Below are positions 48,102 through 59,950 of a stretch of DNA of 64,000 bases, piece by piece. The stretch comes from Onchidella celtica. Lineage: Eukaryota; Mollusca; Gastropoda; Systellommatophora; Onchidiidae. Numbering within the stretch: the stretch's first letter is position 1; the number at the start of each line of letters is the position of its first letter. Position numbers and translations under genes: made by a program. The notes beneath the pieces are model-generated. The model searched no databases. It saw only the letters and a list, made by a program, of their open reading frames with translations, and was not told the DNA's origin. The stretch spans positions 9,976,001 to 10,040,000 of the forward strand of contig OZ007580.1 in the NCBI GenBank assembly GCA_963931925.1, written 5' to 3'.

Positions 48102-48639
48102 CGCAATCTACCTTTCCTTACGATAACGGCAATAACAAAGACGGCAAATATAGCGCGACACAACAGTTATAGTTATAGTCAGTAGGCTATAGGACAAGTG
48201 AGTAATGTCAACCTGAGCAAAAAAAAAAAGCGATCTCGAACAACAAGTAACTCTGCACACTACACAGAAAAAAAAGAAAAAAAAACAACAGTTCAGGTAA
48301 GCGGGGGAGAGGTGGGTGACCGGGTTGTGTTGTTGTCAAACAACACTGAAAAAAACGTGGGAAAAAAAAGAGAGGCACTGTCCAGACCCGAAACTGGACC
48401 ACGTCGATCAAATCAGTGAATGTCTTCCAAAAAAAAGAACACCAGAAGGCAGCGGAGCACTCACCTGATATCCTTACGGAATCTTGAGGCTTTACTTACC
48501 TTCCAGCCTTCACTTCGCTGCAAAACTCGCAGTCGAATCAAACCGTGACAGCCACCAGCCAGTCACAACCGGAAGTGAAAATTACTAGATTTATTTACAT
48601 AGTTTATTGTAGGAATATCATCGACAAGCTATCTACAAC

Positions 48640-51600
48640 ATGTCAGAGGCTATTGGAAGGCTTAGCCAGGAAGCAGACGCCTTGGAGCTCACTGGGAAGG
48701 AGAGACAGGATTACATCCGTGAAGGCCTAAGGGAGGAAAGAGAGAGAGAGAGGCAAGAGCGCATGGAGCAACTGAAGATGGAAAGAGAGAGGCAAGAGCG
48801 CATGGAGCAACTGAAGATAGAGGCTCGGGAGAAGGAGATGAACCACGAGCTGGAGATGGAGAGGATCCGCCATCAGCGTGGAGGCGAGTCGACGCAGGGG
48901 ACCAGCGACCACGCCAGTTCTAAGAGACCCAAGCTACCTGCATTTCAGGACAAGAAGGACGATCTGGATAGCTGGTTGCTGCGGTTTGAGAGGTTTGCTG
49001 AGACAGCTGAATGGCCCAGATCCACCTGGACGACATCACTGTCTGCCCTGCTGACCGGGAGAGCTTTGGAGTGCTTCTGCAGACTACCGATCGACGAAGC
49101 CAAGGACTACGACAAGGTCAAGGAAGCGTTGCAGAAGAGGTACAACCTGTCAGAGGACGGATACAGACTCATGTTCAGACAAGGTCAGCCTGAAGATGGA
49201 GAAGATGTTGGAATGTTTTTGACCAGGATCAAGACCTATCTAGAGAGGTGGATAAAGCTGTCGAAGACGGAGGAGACCTACGAAGGAGTGAGAGATCTGT
49301 TCATCAGAGAGCAATTCATGGATGCCTGCCCACCAGACATTGCAACCCATGTGAGGGAGAGGAAACCAAAGACGCTACAGGACATCGCAGATTCAGCGGA
49401 GGCGTACCTGGTAGCGAGGAACCGGACGCTCAGCGGGAGCGCCAGACTGCAGAGCCGGCCAGTGCGACAGAGGCCCAACGGAGACAGAAGCCCACAGGTC
49501 TGCCATAGGTGCCAGAGGCCGGGACACAAGGCGACGGAGTGTCGTGCAAAGTTAAACGACAAAGGTGAGTTGAAATGTTACCTTTGTGGAAAGCCAGGCC
49601 ACGTTCGGAGGATGTGTCCAGCCCAGAAGGATATGGGACGAGGCAAGCCGAACAAGGCGGCGGCGGCCGTAGTGATAGCGGCGGACGAGTCGTCGAGACA
49701 GGATGCGACGACGGCTGACACCAGCATCAACGTTCAAGCGGTAATGAAGGACGGGAAGCTACAGTTAGCGGTGCCTGTTACGTGCGGAGGATGCAGTGAC
49801 GGAAGGACCGTGGAGAAGCTGAAGTTACCAGTGATGAAGGGCTTGATTGGAAATCGAGCGGCAGATGTCCTAAGAGATACCGGCTGTGAAGGTGTAGTGG
49901 TGCGGCGAGCACTGGTGGACGACGGACAGCTCACCGGTGGGAAGAAACTTATCGCGAGGATCGATAACTCCTTGCTAGCGGCGGAGGAAGCCATTATCGA
50001 CGTGAGAACGCCTTACCTGACGGGCAGAGTGACGGCACTGTGTCGCCCGGAGACCATCTGCGACCTAGTAGTCGGGAACGTGGACGGAGCGAAGGATCCG
50101 TACGACCCTGATACTGAGGTGATGGTAGGAGCGGTGACCACGAGGGCCCAGGAGAAGAGGAAGGACCGGTCTACGTCGCTGAAGGTGCCGAGGCCAGAAC
50201 GGCACGCGGGAGTGGGTAGAGAGGAACTTATCCGACTCCAAGAAGAAGACGAAGTCATTAGGAAGTTAGAGCAGAAGAAGATCCCAACTAATAGAGGCAA
50301 TAAATCTGTTCATTTTGAGAAACATGGAGGAGTACTGTACCGGATCTACAAGGACTTGAGACAGGCGACGGTTATAAGGCAAGTGGTACTACCCGAGAAA
50401 CTGAGAGAGTATGTACTGAGTGTAGCCCACGACTCGATCGTCGGAGGACACCTCGGCGTGAAGAAAACCAAAGACAGAGTTATGAGCAATTTTTATTGGC
50501 CTGGAATTGAAGGTGACGTCGCGAGATACTGCCGCTCATGCGACATATGCCAGAGGACGGTGAACAAAGGAGCGACCCCAAAGGTGCACCTGCAGAGTAT
50601 GCCAGTAGTGGACGTACCATTTAGGCGAGTAGCCGTGGACTTAGTAGGACCTATCGACCCCCCAAGTGAAGGTGGACATCGGTATATCCTGGTGTACATA
50701 GACTACGCTACTCGTTACCCCGAAGCCACACCCTTGAAGAAGATCGACGCAGAAACGGTAGCAGAAGCCTTAGTGAACATCTACAGCCGTTTGGGTGTGC
50801 CCGAAGAGATCTTGTCCGACCAAGGGACCCAGTTTATGTCAGATGTCATGAAGGAAACGAATAGACTACTGGGAATTCGACAGTCGACCACTACAGTCTA
50901 CCACCCTATGTGCAACGGGTTGGTGGAGCGATTCAACGGCACACTGAAGAAAACATTGAGACGACTGTGCGCAGAGCAACCCAAGCAGTGGCACAGATAC
51001 ATCAACCCGCTGCTCTTCGCATATCGTGAAGTTCCCCAAGAGTCGACCAAGTTTGCCCCATTCGAGTTGCTGTATGGGAGAACTGTGAGAGGACCCATGC
51101 ACATCTTACGACAACTATGGACCAAGGTCGTAGAGGAGCCGGAAACGAAGACCAGTTACCAGTACGTCATGGAACTACGTGAGAGGCTGGAGGACACATG
51201 GAAGTTAGCGACGGAAGAACTCTCCAAGGCTCAAGGTAGACAGAAGACCTACTACGGCCGGAAGGCGCGAGAGAGGAAGTTCCGCCCCGGAGATGAAGTG
51301 TTGGTGCTACTGCCGACGAACACTAACAAGCTCCTAGTCCAATGGAAGGGACCATATAAGGTAGTCTCAGTTGTCGGTGTTAACGACTATAGAGTCAAGA
51401 TGGGTGCAAAAGAAAAGACCTTGCACGCCAACCTCCTCAAGAGATACATTCCAAGGACGTCAAAAGCAGCAGCAGTGGCAATGGAACCGAGACCTATTGT
51501 GACCGAGATGTGTGGGATGGACAACAGTAGGAGAGATACCACGCCTGAACATGTCAACGCCATAAAGGACGGCGGCGGTGATAGTGCTGAGACTGTACTG

Positions 51601-51756
51601 GCAGAGGACGACATGATGGACAAGAGTCAACCCGTGGAGTCAGCTGGCATGACAATCATCGAGGACTGCGACCTGGAAAGCGACAACGGTGGAACGACGG
51701 AGGACCTTGCCGACCTAGGAAGCTGGGACCAGAATGAAGGCTACAGAGATGTCTAG
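48640..51756 (+). CDS. LTR element Gag-protease-integrase polyprotein
   Basis: Starts at ATG 48640, which lies 47 bases after the LINE's right target duplication. Residues about 25-75 form a charged coiled coil (RQERMEQLK repeated), then a Gag core with WLLRFERFAETAEW. Two zinc knuckles lie near 287-300 and 312-325 (CHRCQRPGHKATEC, CYLCGKPGHVRRMC). A retropepsin-like DTG lies near 412. Integrase follows: an HHCC zinc region near 593-640; the catalytic core with DLVGP, SDQGTQF and GLVERFNGT giving a D-35-E spacing; and a GPY/F module (WKGPYKVV) near 901. It stops at a TAG (51754-51756), but the same frame continues into RT. Integrase upstream of RT is the diagnostic feature. Confidence 0.9.
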   Translation: MSEAIGRLSQEADALELTGKERQDYIREGLREERERERQERMEQLKMERERQERMEQLKIEAREKEMNHELEMERIRHQRGGESTQGTSDHASSKRPKLPAFQDKKDDLDSWLLRFERFAETAEWPRSTWTTSLSALLTGRALECFCRLPIDEAKDYDKVKEALQKRYNLSEDGYRLMFRQGQPEDGEDVGMFLTRIKTYLERWIKLSKTEETYEGVRDLFIREQFMDACPPDIATHVRERKPKTLQDIADSAEAYLVARNRTLSGSARLQSRPVRQRPNGDRSPQVCHRCQRPGHKATECRAKLNDKGELKCYLCGKPGHVRRMCPAQKDMGRGKPNKAAAAVVIAADESSRQDATTADTSINVQAVMKDGKLQLAVPVTCGGCSDGRTVEKLKLPVMKGLIGNRAADVLRDTGCEGVVVRRALVDDGQLTGGKKLIARIDNSLLAAEEAIIDVRTPYLTGRVTALCRPETICDLVVGNVDGAKDPYDPDTEVMVGAVTTRAQEKRKDRSTSLKVPRPERHAGVGREELIRLQEEDEVIRKLEQKKIPTNRGNKSVHFEKHGGVLYRIYKDLRQATVIRQVVLPEKLREYVLSVAHDSIVGGHLGVKKTKDRVMSNFYWPGIEGDVARYCRSCDICQRTVNKGATPKVHLQSMPVVDVPFRRVAVDLVGPIDPPSEGGHRYILVYIDYATRYPEATPLKKIDAETVAEALVNIYSRLGVPEEILSDQGTQFMSDVMKETNRLLGIRQSTTTVYHPMCNGLVERFNGTLKKTLRRLCAEQPKQWHRYINPLLFAYREVPQESTKFAPFELLYGRTVRGPMHILRQLWTKVVEEPETKTSYQYVMELRERLEDTWKLATEELSKAQGRQKTYYGRKARERKFRPGDEVLVLLPTNTNKLLVQWKGPYKVVSVVGVNDYRVKMGAKEKTLHANLLKRYIPRTSKAAAVAMEPRPIVTEMCGMDNSRRDTTPEHVNAIKDGGGDSAETVLAEDDMMDKSQPVESAGMTIIEDCDLESDNGGTTEDLADLGSWDQNEGYRDV

Positions 51757-53142
51757 TATGGAACGCAACTGACATCGGAACAACGTCAAGAACTCTGCGA
51801 TGTGGTGGAGAATTACCAGCACGTCTTCACCAATCTCCTTGGATGCTGTCAGTTGGGTGAACATCGCATCGACCTGACGACAGAAGTACCAGTTCGTCAA
51901 CGACCATACCCGGTGCCCTACGCTATGCGCGACTCATTGAAGGAGGAGCTTAGCACTATGGAACGGCTGGGCATCATTCGAAGGAGCTCATCAGCTTATG
52001 CTTCACCTATTGTTGTCGTCAAGAAGAAGGACGGATCCAACCGAGTCTGCATCGACTACAGGAGGTTAAACAAGATCACAGTATTCGACCCTCATCCGAC
52101 AGCAGCGCCATCAGAAGTGTTTCAGAGTCTCTCGAGAGGAAAATTATTCTCTCGGATTGACCTGAGCAAGGGATACTGGCAAGTGAAAGTTCGAGAGCAA
52201 GACATTCCCAAGACGGCGTTCGTCACCATGGGCGAACGCTATGAATTCATTCGGATGCCTTTTGGGATGATGAACTCAGGAGCCACGCTGAACAGGATCG
52301 TAAAGCCATTGATCCGTGGAATGAACAATGTGACAGCATATGTGGACGACCTGCTGATTCATACAGAGACATTCGACGAGCATGTGAAGACTCTCAAGGA
52401 CTTACTGCAGAGGATGGACCAAGCTGGATTAACTGCAAGACCATCGAAGTGTCTGATTGGAACGTCTGAAGTAGACTTTGTTGGACACTTAGTGGGAGAA
52501 GGTATGATTGGCCTGTTAGAAGAGAATGTATGTAAGGTACGAGAAGCACCCAGACCCACCACTAAGAAGGAAGTGAAAGCATTCTTAGGATTAGTGGGAT
52601 ATTACCATGAATTTATTCCTAACTTTTCAGCGATTGCATCACCATTGTCCGATTTACTTAGAAAGGGTCAGCCCAATATAGTTCAGTGGGATGAAACGCA
52701 GGAGAAAGCGTACACCTCTTTGAAGAATGTCATTATCTCCAAACCCGTGTTATGTCTGCCAGATTTTTCCAAAGAGTTTGTCTTAGCAACTGATGCATCA
52801 GATCGCGGATTAGGCGCTAGTCTTATGCAGGAACACGAGGGAAAGTTATAGCCTGTGGCATATGCTAGTCGTAAGCTATTGCCTCGTGAGACAAAATATT
52901 CGGTCTCAGAGCGCGAATGTTTAGCTATTGTTTGGGCTGTAAAAAAGTTTACTTTGTATTTGTATGGAAAGGAGTTTGTGCTCCAAACTGACCATCGGTC
53001 ATTAGAGTTTTTGAACTCTGCCAAGTTTGACAGTCCAAAGTTATTACGATGGAGTTTATTTTTACAGTCTTATCGATTCAGGATTCACTACGTAAAAGGC
53101 AGAGAAAATGTCTGTGCCGATTTCCTGAGCAGGGTATTTTAA
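51757..53142 (+). pseudogene. LTR element reverse transcriptase-RNase H, in frame after a stop
   Basis: In the same frame as Gag-protease-integrase. The reverse transcriptase has SPIVVVKKKDGSNRVCIDYR, FSRIDLSKGYWQ, MPFGMMNSGA and the catalytic AYVDDLLIH. Then come GHLVGEG, FLGLVGYYHEFIPNFS and an RNase H with ATDASDRGLGA, SERECLAI and LQTDHRSLEF. A second in-frame TAG (52849-52851) falls inside the RNase H domain between its first and second catalytic acids. The frame ends at 53142 with FLSRVF. The TAG before RT could in principle be a readthrough site, but the second within an enzyme domain indicates decay, so this copy is probably not autonomous. Confidence 0.85.
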
Positions 53143-53911
53143 AGTAGTACACTATCAGTGAAATGCATTGTAACCCATACTTTTGCCTACTAGATGAATT
53201 TCTAGGACGGCAGTATTGTACTGTAATTGGGGACATAGTTCATCTGTGATTGAATACTGAATTGATGGCTGATAGAGAGTCATGATGTGTTAGTCACATT
53301 TTGGTTTTATGCTATGTCATATTAGTTACCAATGGAACTTGGGTGTAATTTTTGAAAAATGTAACCCAAATGGGGACTGCGAGCAAGCAGTGTTTGTGTT
53401 ATATTGCAATGTTGTAACTTGTTTTGACCTAATATGATGAAGAAAGACCCTAATCAGTGGTCGGTATGTATTGGTATTTTTGCCATTGTACGTATGAGTT
53501 ATACATTTTGGAGATAACCATGTTATGTACAACAAGTTATATGCTATGATTCGTGCACGAAGCATTGTGTAAACGATGGGCCATCGTTTCACCTTATATG
53601 ATTTGTAATAATATCATTGACCATTGTTTCACCACAGTGGTGGCGTTGTGTTATTTTGACTAGTAGGCCTACTGTTTACTATTGGGAAGCAATGACGGTA
53701 TTGTATTAGTTATGGTATTAGTGATGCAAAGTACACTGCATTGTATTGTATTTGTGATGACATTCGGGAAGACACTGAAATTGTTATTAATTGTAATAGA
53801 ATTAGCAACTACCTTTGTGAGATTGGGAGTGCTATAAGATTATTTCAAGATATGGCAGACGCTGAATAATGTTTTGGAGTTGAAAAATATTCAACTTAAA
53901 TTGGGGAGTTG
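53143..53911 (+). other. LTR element 3' untranslated region
   Basis: Non-coding, AT-rich and T-rich on the plus strand, with no envelope-like frame. It ends CTTAAATTGGGGAGTTG directly before the 3' LTR. The short purine stretch GGGGAG is the only candidate polypurine tract. Confidence 0.6.
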
Positions 53912-54526
53912 TGTAGCATCTGCAAGCTATCCCTTGCCCTCCCCTGTTTTCTTGTTACACTGGTGAGCATGTGTTCATTTCTTCTTTCATTTTATTGTTG
54001 ACAACCGCCAGAGTGTACTGTACTCCGTGACCTGACCTTCTTTTCTAGTGAGTAGTTTTTTTCCTCGCTCGCTTGTTGTCAGGTGTTTTGACTCGTTCAG
54101 TAAATATTAGTATGTTCCCGAACATTCGATAACACTGTGGATAAGGATGTTTACGCCAGATTTGGCCTTGGGTGATGTAACCTGATGACGTATAGATACG
54201 TGATTGGTTAGTTTGTGCGAGGGCAAAGGTAACGTTTATTTCGGGAACTTTCTGTAGGAATGTTTATATATATAGACCTGTGTGAGTGGTTGGTCGGTGA
54301 GTAAGTGAGTTTCCTTTTGTGTGGCGTAGATATTTAGTTTCGCTGGTGTCTTCCTAGTAATTTATTGTTCACTATACAGTTATTAAACTTTAGTATTATT
54401 TAATCTATCGTCGGATCTCGTGTTTATTTATTTTACAGCTGTAATAGTTTCGTTTTCTAAAGGGTTGTAGTTAGATCAACTAACTCCCCCCTACTATAAC
54501 GTGCTAGAACAACCTCAGCTGTTACA
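53912..54526 (+). repeat. 3' LTR
   Basis: Same length and termini as the 5' LTR, with four differences seen by eye (one in the CCCC(C/T)G run, two near GTGTYTTGAMTCG, one in GACGTATWGATA). Followed by CTCAG, the right copy of the target duplication. Confidence 0.92.
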
Positions 54527-54789
54527 CTCAGGTACTATTTAAATTTCACAGCATCTTGAGCAATATCACTCAGGAATCAAATGGTAGAGCTCACTACATG
54601 TTACTCTAGCTCCACTTATAGGATGTGTCCGTTGTTTATGGAATGTATGCTTAGCCCTTCCCCTTCATTCTAACCATACCCATAAAAAGGCTAGCCTTCT
54701 CTTTATCTTGCAAGACATCATCATTCCCCTTCATTCAGGTTCAATAGTGCCGAGCCTAGGGATCACACACACACGGGTTGGTCGGGTCG

Positions 54790-54905
54790 TTTCCGAACAG
54801 TCGGTCTGTTTTGGTGGACACGCTTGCAGGAAACGTCCAGACCAGACTTTTCACCACGAGTGAAAAATCGTGACTGTTCCGTTTTGGTGGACACGCGGTA
54901 TTAGT
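54790..54905 (-). repeat. Diverged interspersed repeat, inverted copy
   Basis: Read on the minus strand it shows CCGCGTGTCCACCAAAACGGAAC and, about 85 bases on, AGCGTGTCCACCAAAACAGACC, parallel to the copy at 40663-40850. The interiors barely align, so the family is old. Confidence 0.45.
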
Positions 54906-57900
54906 CTTACTGTTTGAGCAACGTAGCCAAATAAGCTTTTTCTTGCCAGTAGGCACTCTAAACCCTCCCGCAATCCGGCTTAGGTCGGTAGCACAGAAAG
55001 AAAACGCCTGATTTCAACTTGAAATATATGTATTTCGCTCACAACTGTATAAAACATGGTTCAAAGTTGCAAGTTTGTAAAGATCTAACCTTGTTGTGTT
55101 GAAATATGCTATAAAATCATGTTATTATGTGTTGTGAATATTTCATTTTGTCCAGACAATGAACTGACACGAGTGGTTTTTTTTTCCCTTGCTTAACCCG
55201 GCTGGCTGGGTTAATTTTCCGACACAAACTTCCTTTCAGAGCCTCGCGCTGGCGTGCCATAAACCGAGATGTCTGATTGGTTGAATTTTAAAATAGAATG
55301 AAAGAAGTTTCCTGTGATGTATTTTTGGAGCAGGGAAACTAAGTATAAAACCATGGAAAGTGGTGTTGAAGTTTTCAGAAGTTGAAAATCACGGGAATTA
55401 AAGAAGTTACAGAAACCTTGGTCTGATCATATTAAGGTCACCCATTTCCCGCTATAATGGTGAAATATCACACCAATTGGAGCCGAGATACCGCAGCGCT
55501 AATTTGAAGAGAGGCATTTTTTCCATGAAAAGACAGTCCGAGTCGGACGTCGCCGGGGGGGTTGTAGGTCTACAATTAAGTAGTCCAAACTGATTTTGTT
55601 TTACTTTTTATCATAACTCACCAGTTATTGCCTAATCTGATGGAGCTTGCCTTCCCAAGAATTTTGATACCAAATTTATTATTCAGGCTTAAAGGCTTTG
55701 AAAGTTTTGGCATTTTCAGAAGTGAAAAAATACCTCGAATTTGTTATCTTAAAATTGTATGATAGTCTAACTTTGACCGCCCATAAAATGACAGTTCATT
55801 GAGTCACGGCATTGAAAATTCTGTTTTCAAGTCAAGTGGGTGTACATTACGCTCAATTTTTTTTCCAGACAAGCATCTCATTTTACCTTTTTTAGTCACC
55901 AAACTTCATCCGACGTCAGTTTGTTGTGAACTCTTACAAGGGAGACAAATATATAATTATATATATATATTTTTTTTTAAATTGGAAAAGCATTGTAATA
56001 AACTGACCATTAAGACACTGTACGCTTCTATAAAGCACAAACTACCTGAGTGGCAGTTTGAATTTCTGTGTTTTCAACCAATGAGAATCCCCCAATCCCA
56101 CCCCCACACTGATTGATAAATGATAGGCCTACAGAGTTTCCTTAATCCTCAAGCAAGAATTTACTTGGCATTTAGGTAGTACACAAGCACTGGACCGATT
56201 CCCGTGTTTCCCCCCCCCCCTTCCCATCCTTTTCCTTTTTTCCCCCCACAAACGATACACACGTATTTATAATGTAAATGACAACTATGGATGTAACTTG
56301 TAAGGACGAAACTTTTGTTATTTTCTTTCTTTTAATATGTCACTATGATATTTTATTTTATTGATGGTACATTTTGGTATTCTTTATTCAAAGTGAGTGA
56401 TGTTTATAAAGTATTATCAGGAAAACATGAAATGTTGATGGCTTTTTGAAATTCATTATATTATGACAAATAAAACAAAAACGGGTGTGATTCACATTGT
56501 CTTATTTAATTTCTTGTAATGTTTATTTTGATCTTCCCTTGTTTTAGTTCCAGTTTTCCCGAGAATTTTGATACAAAAATCATGAAAGTCGGGAAAAAAT
56601 ATTTACGAAATTTTGAAATCTCATGAAAAATGCCCTTTTATCGTTCTTAGATGAAACACGCAAATTAGCGTTCGAGAGCGATTTTTGTTCGGGAATAGGC
56701 CTATCGTCTCTACGTTTATTACTTCGTTCTTGAAAAAACTAGGCTTTATCTCTGCAACACTATGACATGTCTCTGTAATGTCTAGGCTTAGGAACGTAAT
56801 TTTTCAAATGGGATGAAGCTAAAAATGGGAATTTTCATTTCTGAAAAAATCCCCCGAAATTGCCGATTTCAACGATGTTTCAAACTGTCACAACTTCCTT
56901 TCTAATTAACCAATTTTGACGATTTGGTGTCAATTTTCTCAGGACAAAATGCTCTATACCTTGAAACACTCTATAAGAATGTGAGAGCAAAAGATAATTT
57001 TTGGGTTTGGAGTGCCTATTGCCAGTGAATTTCTTCGGAAAGTTTCGGGGTCAGACAGGATTAGGTTTAACTAATTGCCCACGACGACATTTTCTTTGGT
57101 GTCTTTGCCACAGTATCCCTTTTTAGGAAACTGGACAAATGTTGTTAACAAAAATCCTACTATGTGAGTATCTTGGCAAGGGGATCTAAATGGATTTTAC
57201 CATGTAACGCAGTCTGCAGGACCTTGATTGTATGAATATTTTGGCAGTTTTCAAACATTCCCGCTGATTCTGTACACGTAATTATTTTGTTTCTACTAGT
57301 TTGTAACCGGCTTGTACCCAACTAATTTCTAGTGATGCTTTGAAGGTACTCATTCGTCCTCGACCTGACATGGGCCCCATTCTCGTCTCTGATATAGTGC
57401 CGTTGTTCCGACAGAGAGTGCAAAAAGCACAGTTTAAACAAAAACAACAACAAACCAACAACTTCAAATAAAAGCTCCTGTAAACAGATGGATACCTCTG
57501 TCTGCTCTACTGTCATGCCATGTTTTTCTTCCCCATTCCCCCACTACCAGTCTACTGCTGATTCTATTCTTTGTCTTCATACTTCTAGATCTAGTCGCAT
57601 GTAGTTTTTATTGCCAATCCCGCACGGCATCCGTTTTTTCACCTTCTCTTTTTATAGTGTACCGTCTTAGTTTTCAGCATAAGATTCTCATCTCCTATCC
57701 AAATAAGTTTTTACCTTCTTTTGCAACTAAGTATTGGACTACCTTTTGCCCCACACATCGCTTTCATCTTAGTAAACTATTCATCGATATCATCTCAGTA
57801 TTACTTGTTTCACGGTTTTCGCGGAAGCAAAACTGATTTTCATCAGAATGTCTTAAAATAGTATTAATTAGAAGTTAAATGGTCACGACAGTGTTTTATG

Positions 57901-59862
57901 ATGTAGACAAACACAGTCTTTACCAGTAAGCAGTTCCTCAAGTATCCGAAGATTCAATCAAAAGTTCTTCAGCACATGTGTATGGAGCGTATTTCTCCGA
58001 TTTATAATGTTATTATGTATTTCTAAAATCAACACTTGATGAAAACAGATATGAAGTGGACGGACCCTATTTGTTTGGATTATATTTAGAGGTGATTGGT
58101 TAGCATTGACTTTTTGGTGTCTCCTTTAAAACCTGATGATGCAAAGATTTACACGATAGGGCAATCTGCTTGCATTGTTAAAATAGACAGTTTTGAAGTA
58201 ATGATGTGTGATTGATTGTCATTCAAAATTCACACCCGCCCCCTCCTCCTCAATAAACAACAACAACAACAATAAAAAAGGGTGGATCTGACCATTATCA
58301 GCAATGAAACACCGATGATGAAATGAAACGTCATCCATATTTTTATAGGGTTGTCTACAAAATGGCGAAGACAGCGAAGTAATGAAGGAAATTTATAAGT
58401 TTACTCAGGAATGTTAATTCAGTCTGTTCTTCATGTCATAACAAATATTTTGAAATTGCATGAAAATATGGAGTGTGATTGACAGGTATGAGTAATTGGT
58501 AGAAAGTTCGACCTATTCTTAAGTTTACTGTTGATATAAAGGACTGGTTAAATATATCTCTGTATATGATTGTTCCAATGTTTCGGCAAACCAACATATT
58601 TTGTCGACATGAGTCTGTTATAATAAGAAAAGTCAGTATTCTAGATACCACCGCCATTTTAAGGATAGGCCTACTCGGGTGGCCGCTTGTTCCGACACCC
58701 TTGTGATATTCAGTTTCAGTATGACATGGTTAGCACCACCCAACGCATTTTAAGTGTTATAATGCGTGAAGTCCAGCGAGGCTTTTCTCGTCTCTTATTG
58801 ATGTGCTATGGATATTAAAGGGATTGAGAGTCAGGGTAGAGATTGGCTGGGACGGACAAATATAAGTAAGCACACGTAAACTTACAAGACATCCTTGATG
58901 TGGTAAATTTCCATGTCATTTTGTTACTCCTTTCTTCTTCCTTTATTTTTATTAAATTTTCAACTATTAAAGCCCAACATGCGACAACCGTTTGTTGAGG
59001 TAGTTTGAATTTTCAAAAGAAATGTTTTGCTTGGACTCATTGTGATCACTGTACCTCTCCCACATCAATACTCTTAGTAGTAATCTCATTTGGCGACCAC
59101 CATTTCTAAAAGTCCACTCTGGCCACCACCACAGTTCTCTGCACTACCATAATTATTTAGTATCATTATCACCATCAGCAACAGTATAATCATGTAACAA
59201 AAACTGAGAATATAAGTTTATAAGCCCCTACCACAGAAATACAAACAAACAGCAACACAAAAAAAGAAACATGTAAACAGAATACAATCAAGTAAGTCTA
59301 TGTCCACGAGAAGTATTTCTCTTTATTGACTTATTCAGTATTATATAGCGCAGCAATAAACAAGCAAACATTTATATTCTTCCACAGTCATGCAAACAGT
59401 CAATAAACAAACAATTTTAAATACCGTAGCCTAATCTAAACACTTTTTGATGTCCAGGAATGTTGTGTTTCACTCTTACCAACATGTTTTCTTCCTTCAA
59501 CTCACTGGTTGCAGGTTATTATGGAATATAACGTATGGATAGCTAACTTGTAAAATCTCTTGTGGTGCTATATCGCAAGGCCTGAACCTAAGCATAGTAT
59601 AGTAGGCTAAATTCTTTATAACATACAAGCACAAGAGCTCAGCTTACAAAAATATAAGCCTACTTTCCTCGGCGTCTTGGTTGGCATTATTTTTTGTATA
59701 ACGTCGCACAGGAAGAGGTGGCCAAACTAATGAAAGTTGGCACTGGAGCAGGAAACTTTTTTTTTTTTTTAAAACATAAAACGGGCAGGAAAAGTTAAGA
59801 ATGTCAGACTACAAAACATGGCATGGGAAACGTCGGGACCAACTTATTTAGTCTTGCAGTTC

Positions 59863-59950
59863 GCAGGCCGAAAGGCCGCTGCCCGGGCAAAATTGAAATT
59901 AATAGATTAAAATTTATCCATATCATCTCCCTCCCCCCCCCCCCACCCCC
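59863..59950 (+). repeat. SINE-like repeat, middle fragment
   Basis: GCAGGCCGAAAGGCCGCTGC and the following GGGCAAAATTGAAATTAATAG match 37638-37690, followed by AAAATTTATCCATATCATCT and a poly-C run as in that copy. The left part is missing. Confidence 0.6.

Larger units (their letters stand above)
42045..48577 (-). mobile_element. L1/Tx1-type LINE, apparently full length, inserted in the LTR element leader
   Basis: Flanked by the 15-bp duplication AAAATTACTAGATTT at 42030-42044 and 48578-48592. Read on the minus strand it has a 5' UTR of about 475 bases, ORF1 (46776-48101), ORF2 (42990-46691), a 3' UTR of about 0.9 kb and a poly-A tail (the T runs at 42042-42110). Both ORFs are open along their full length, so the copy may be competent or only recently silenced. 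It sits inside the LTR element's leader and so inserted after it. Confidence 0.9.
41368..54526 (+). mobile_element. Ty3/gypsy LTR retrotransposon, Gmr1-like domain order, interrupted by a LINE
   Basis: Two 615-bp LTRs (41368-41982, 53912-54526) start TGTAGC and end TTACA. By eye they differ at four positions. They are flanked by the 5-bp duplication CTCAG (41363-41367 and 54527-54531). The primer binding site follows the 5' LTR. The coding order is Gag, protease, integrase, reverse transcriptase, RNase H in one frame, i.e. integrase precedes RT as in Ty1/copia elements, although the enzymes look like Ty3/gypsy. That combination is known for the Gmr1 group. Without the inserted LINE the element is about 6.6 kb and has a leader of only about 95 bases. 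No envelope gene is present. Two in-frame TAG codons lie in pol. Confidence 0.9.

Noticed and set aside
46700..48126. Several plus-strand ORFs of 60-129 codons rich in Ser, Leu and Phe
   Set aside because: They are opposite-strand shadows of LINE ORF1 and its flanks. Their composition mirrors the Lys/Glu-rich ORF1 codons.
53143..53911. Possible envelope gene after RNase H of the LTR element
   Set aside because: No open frame of useful length or membrane signature. The stretch is AT-rich and full of stops.
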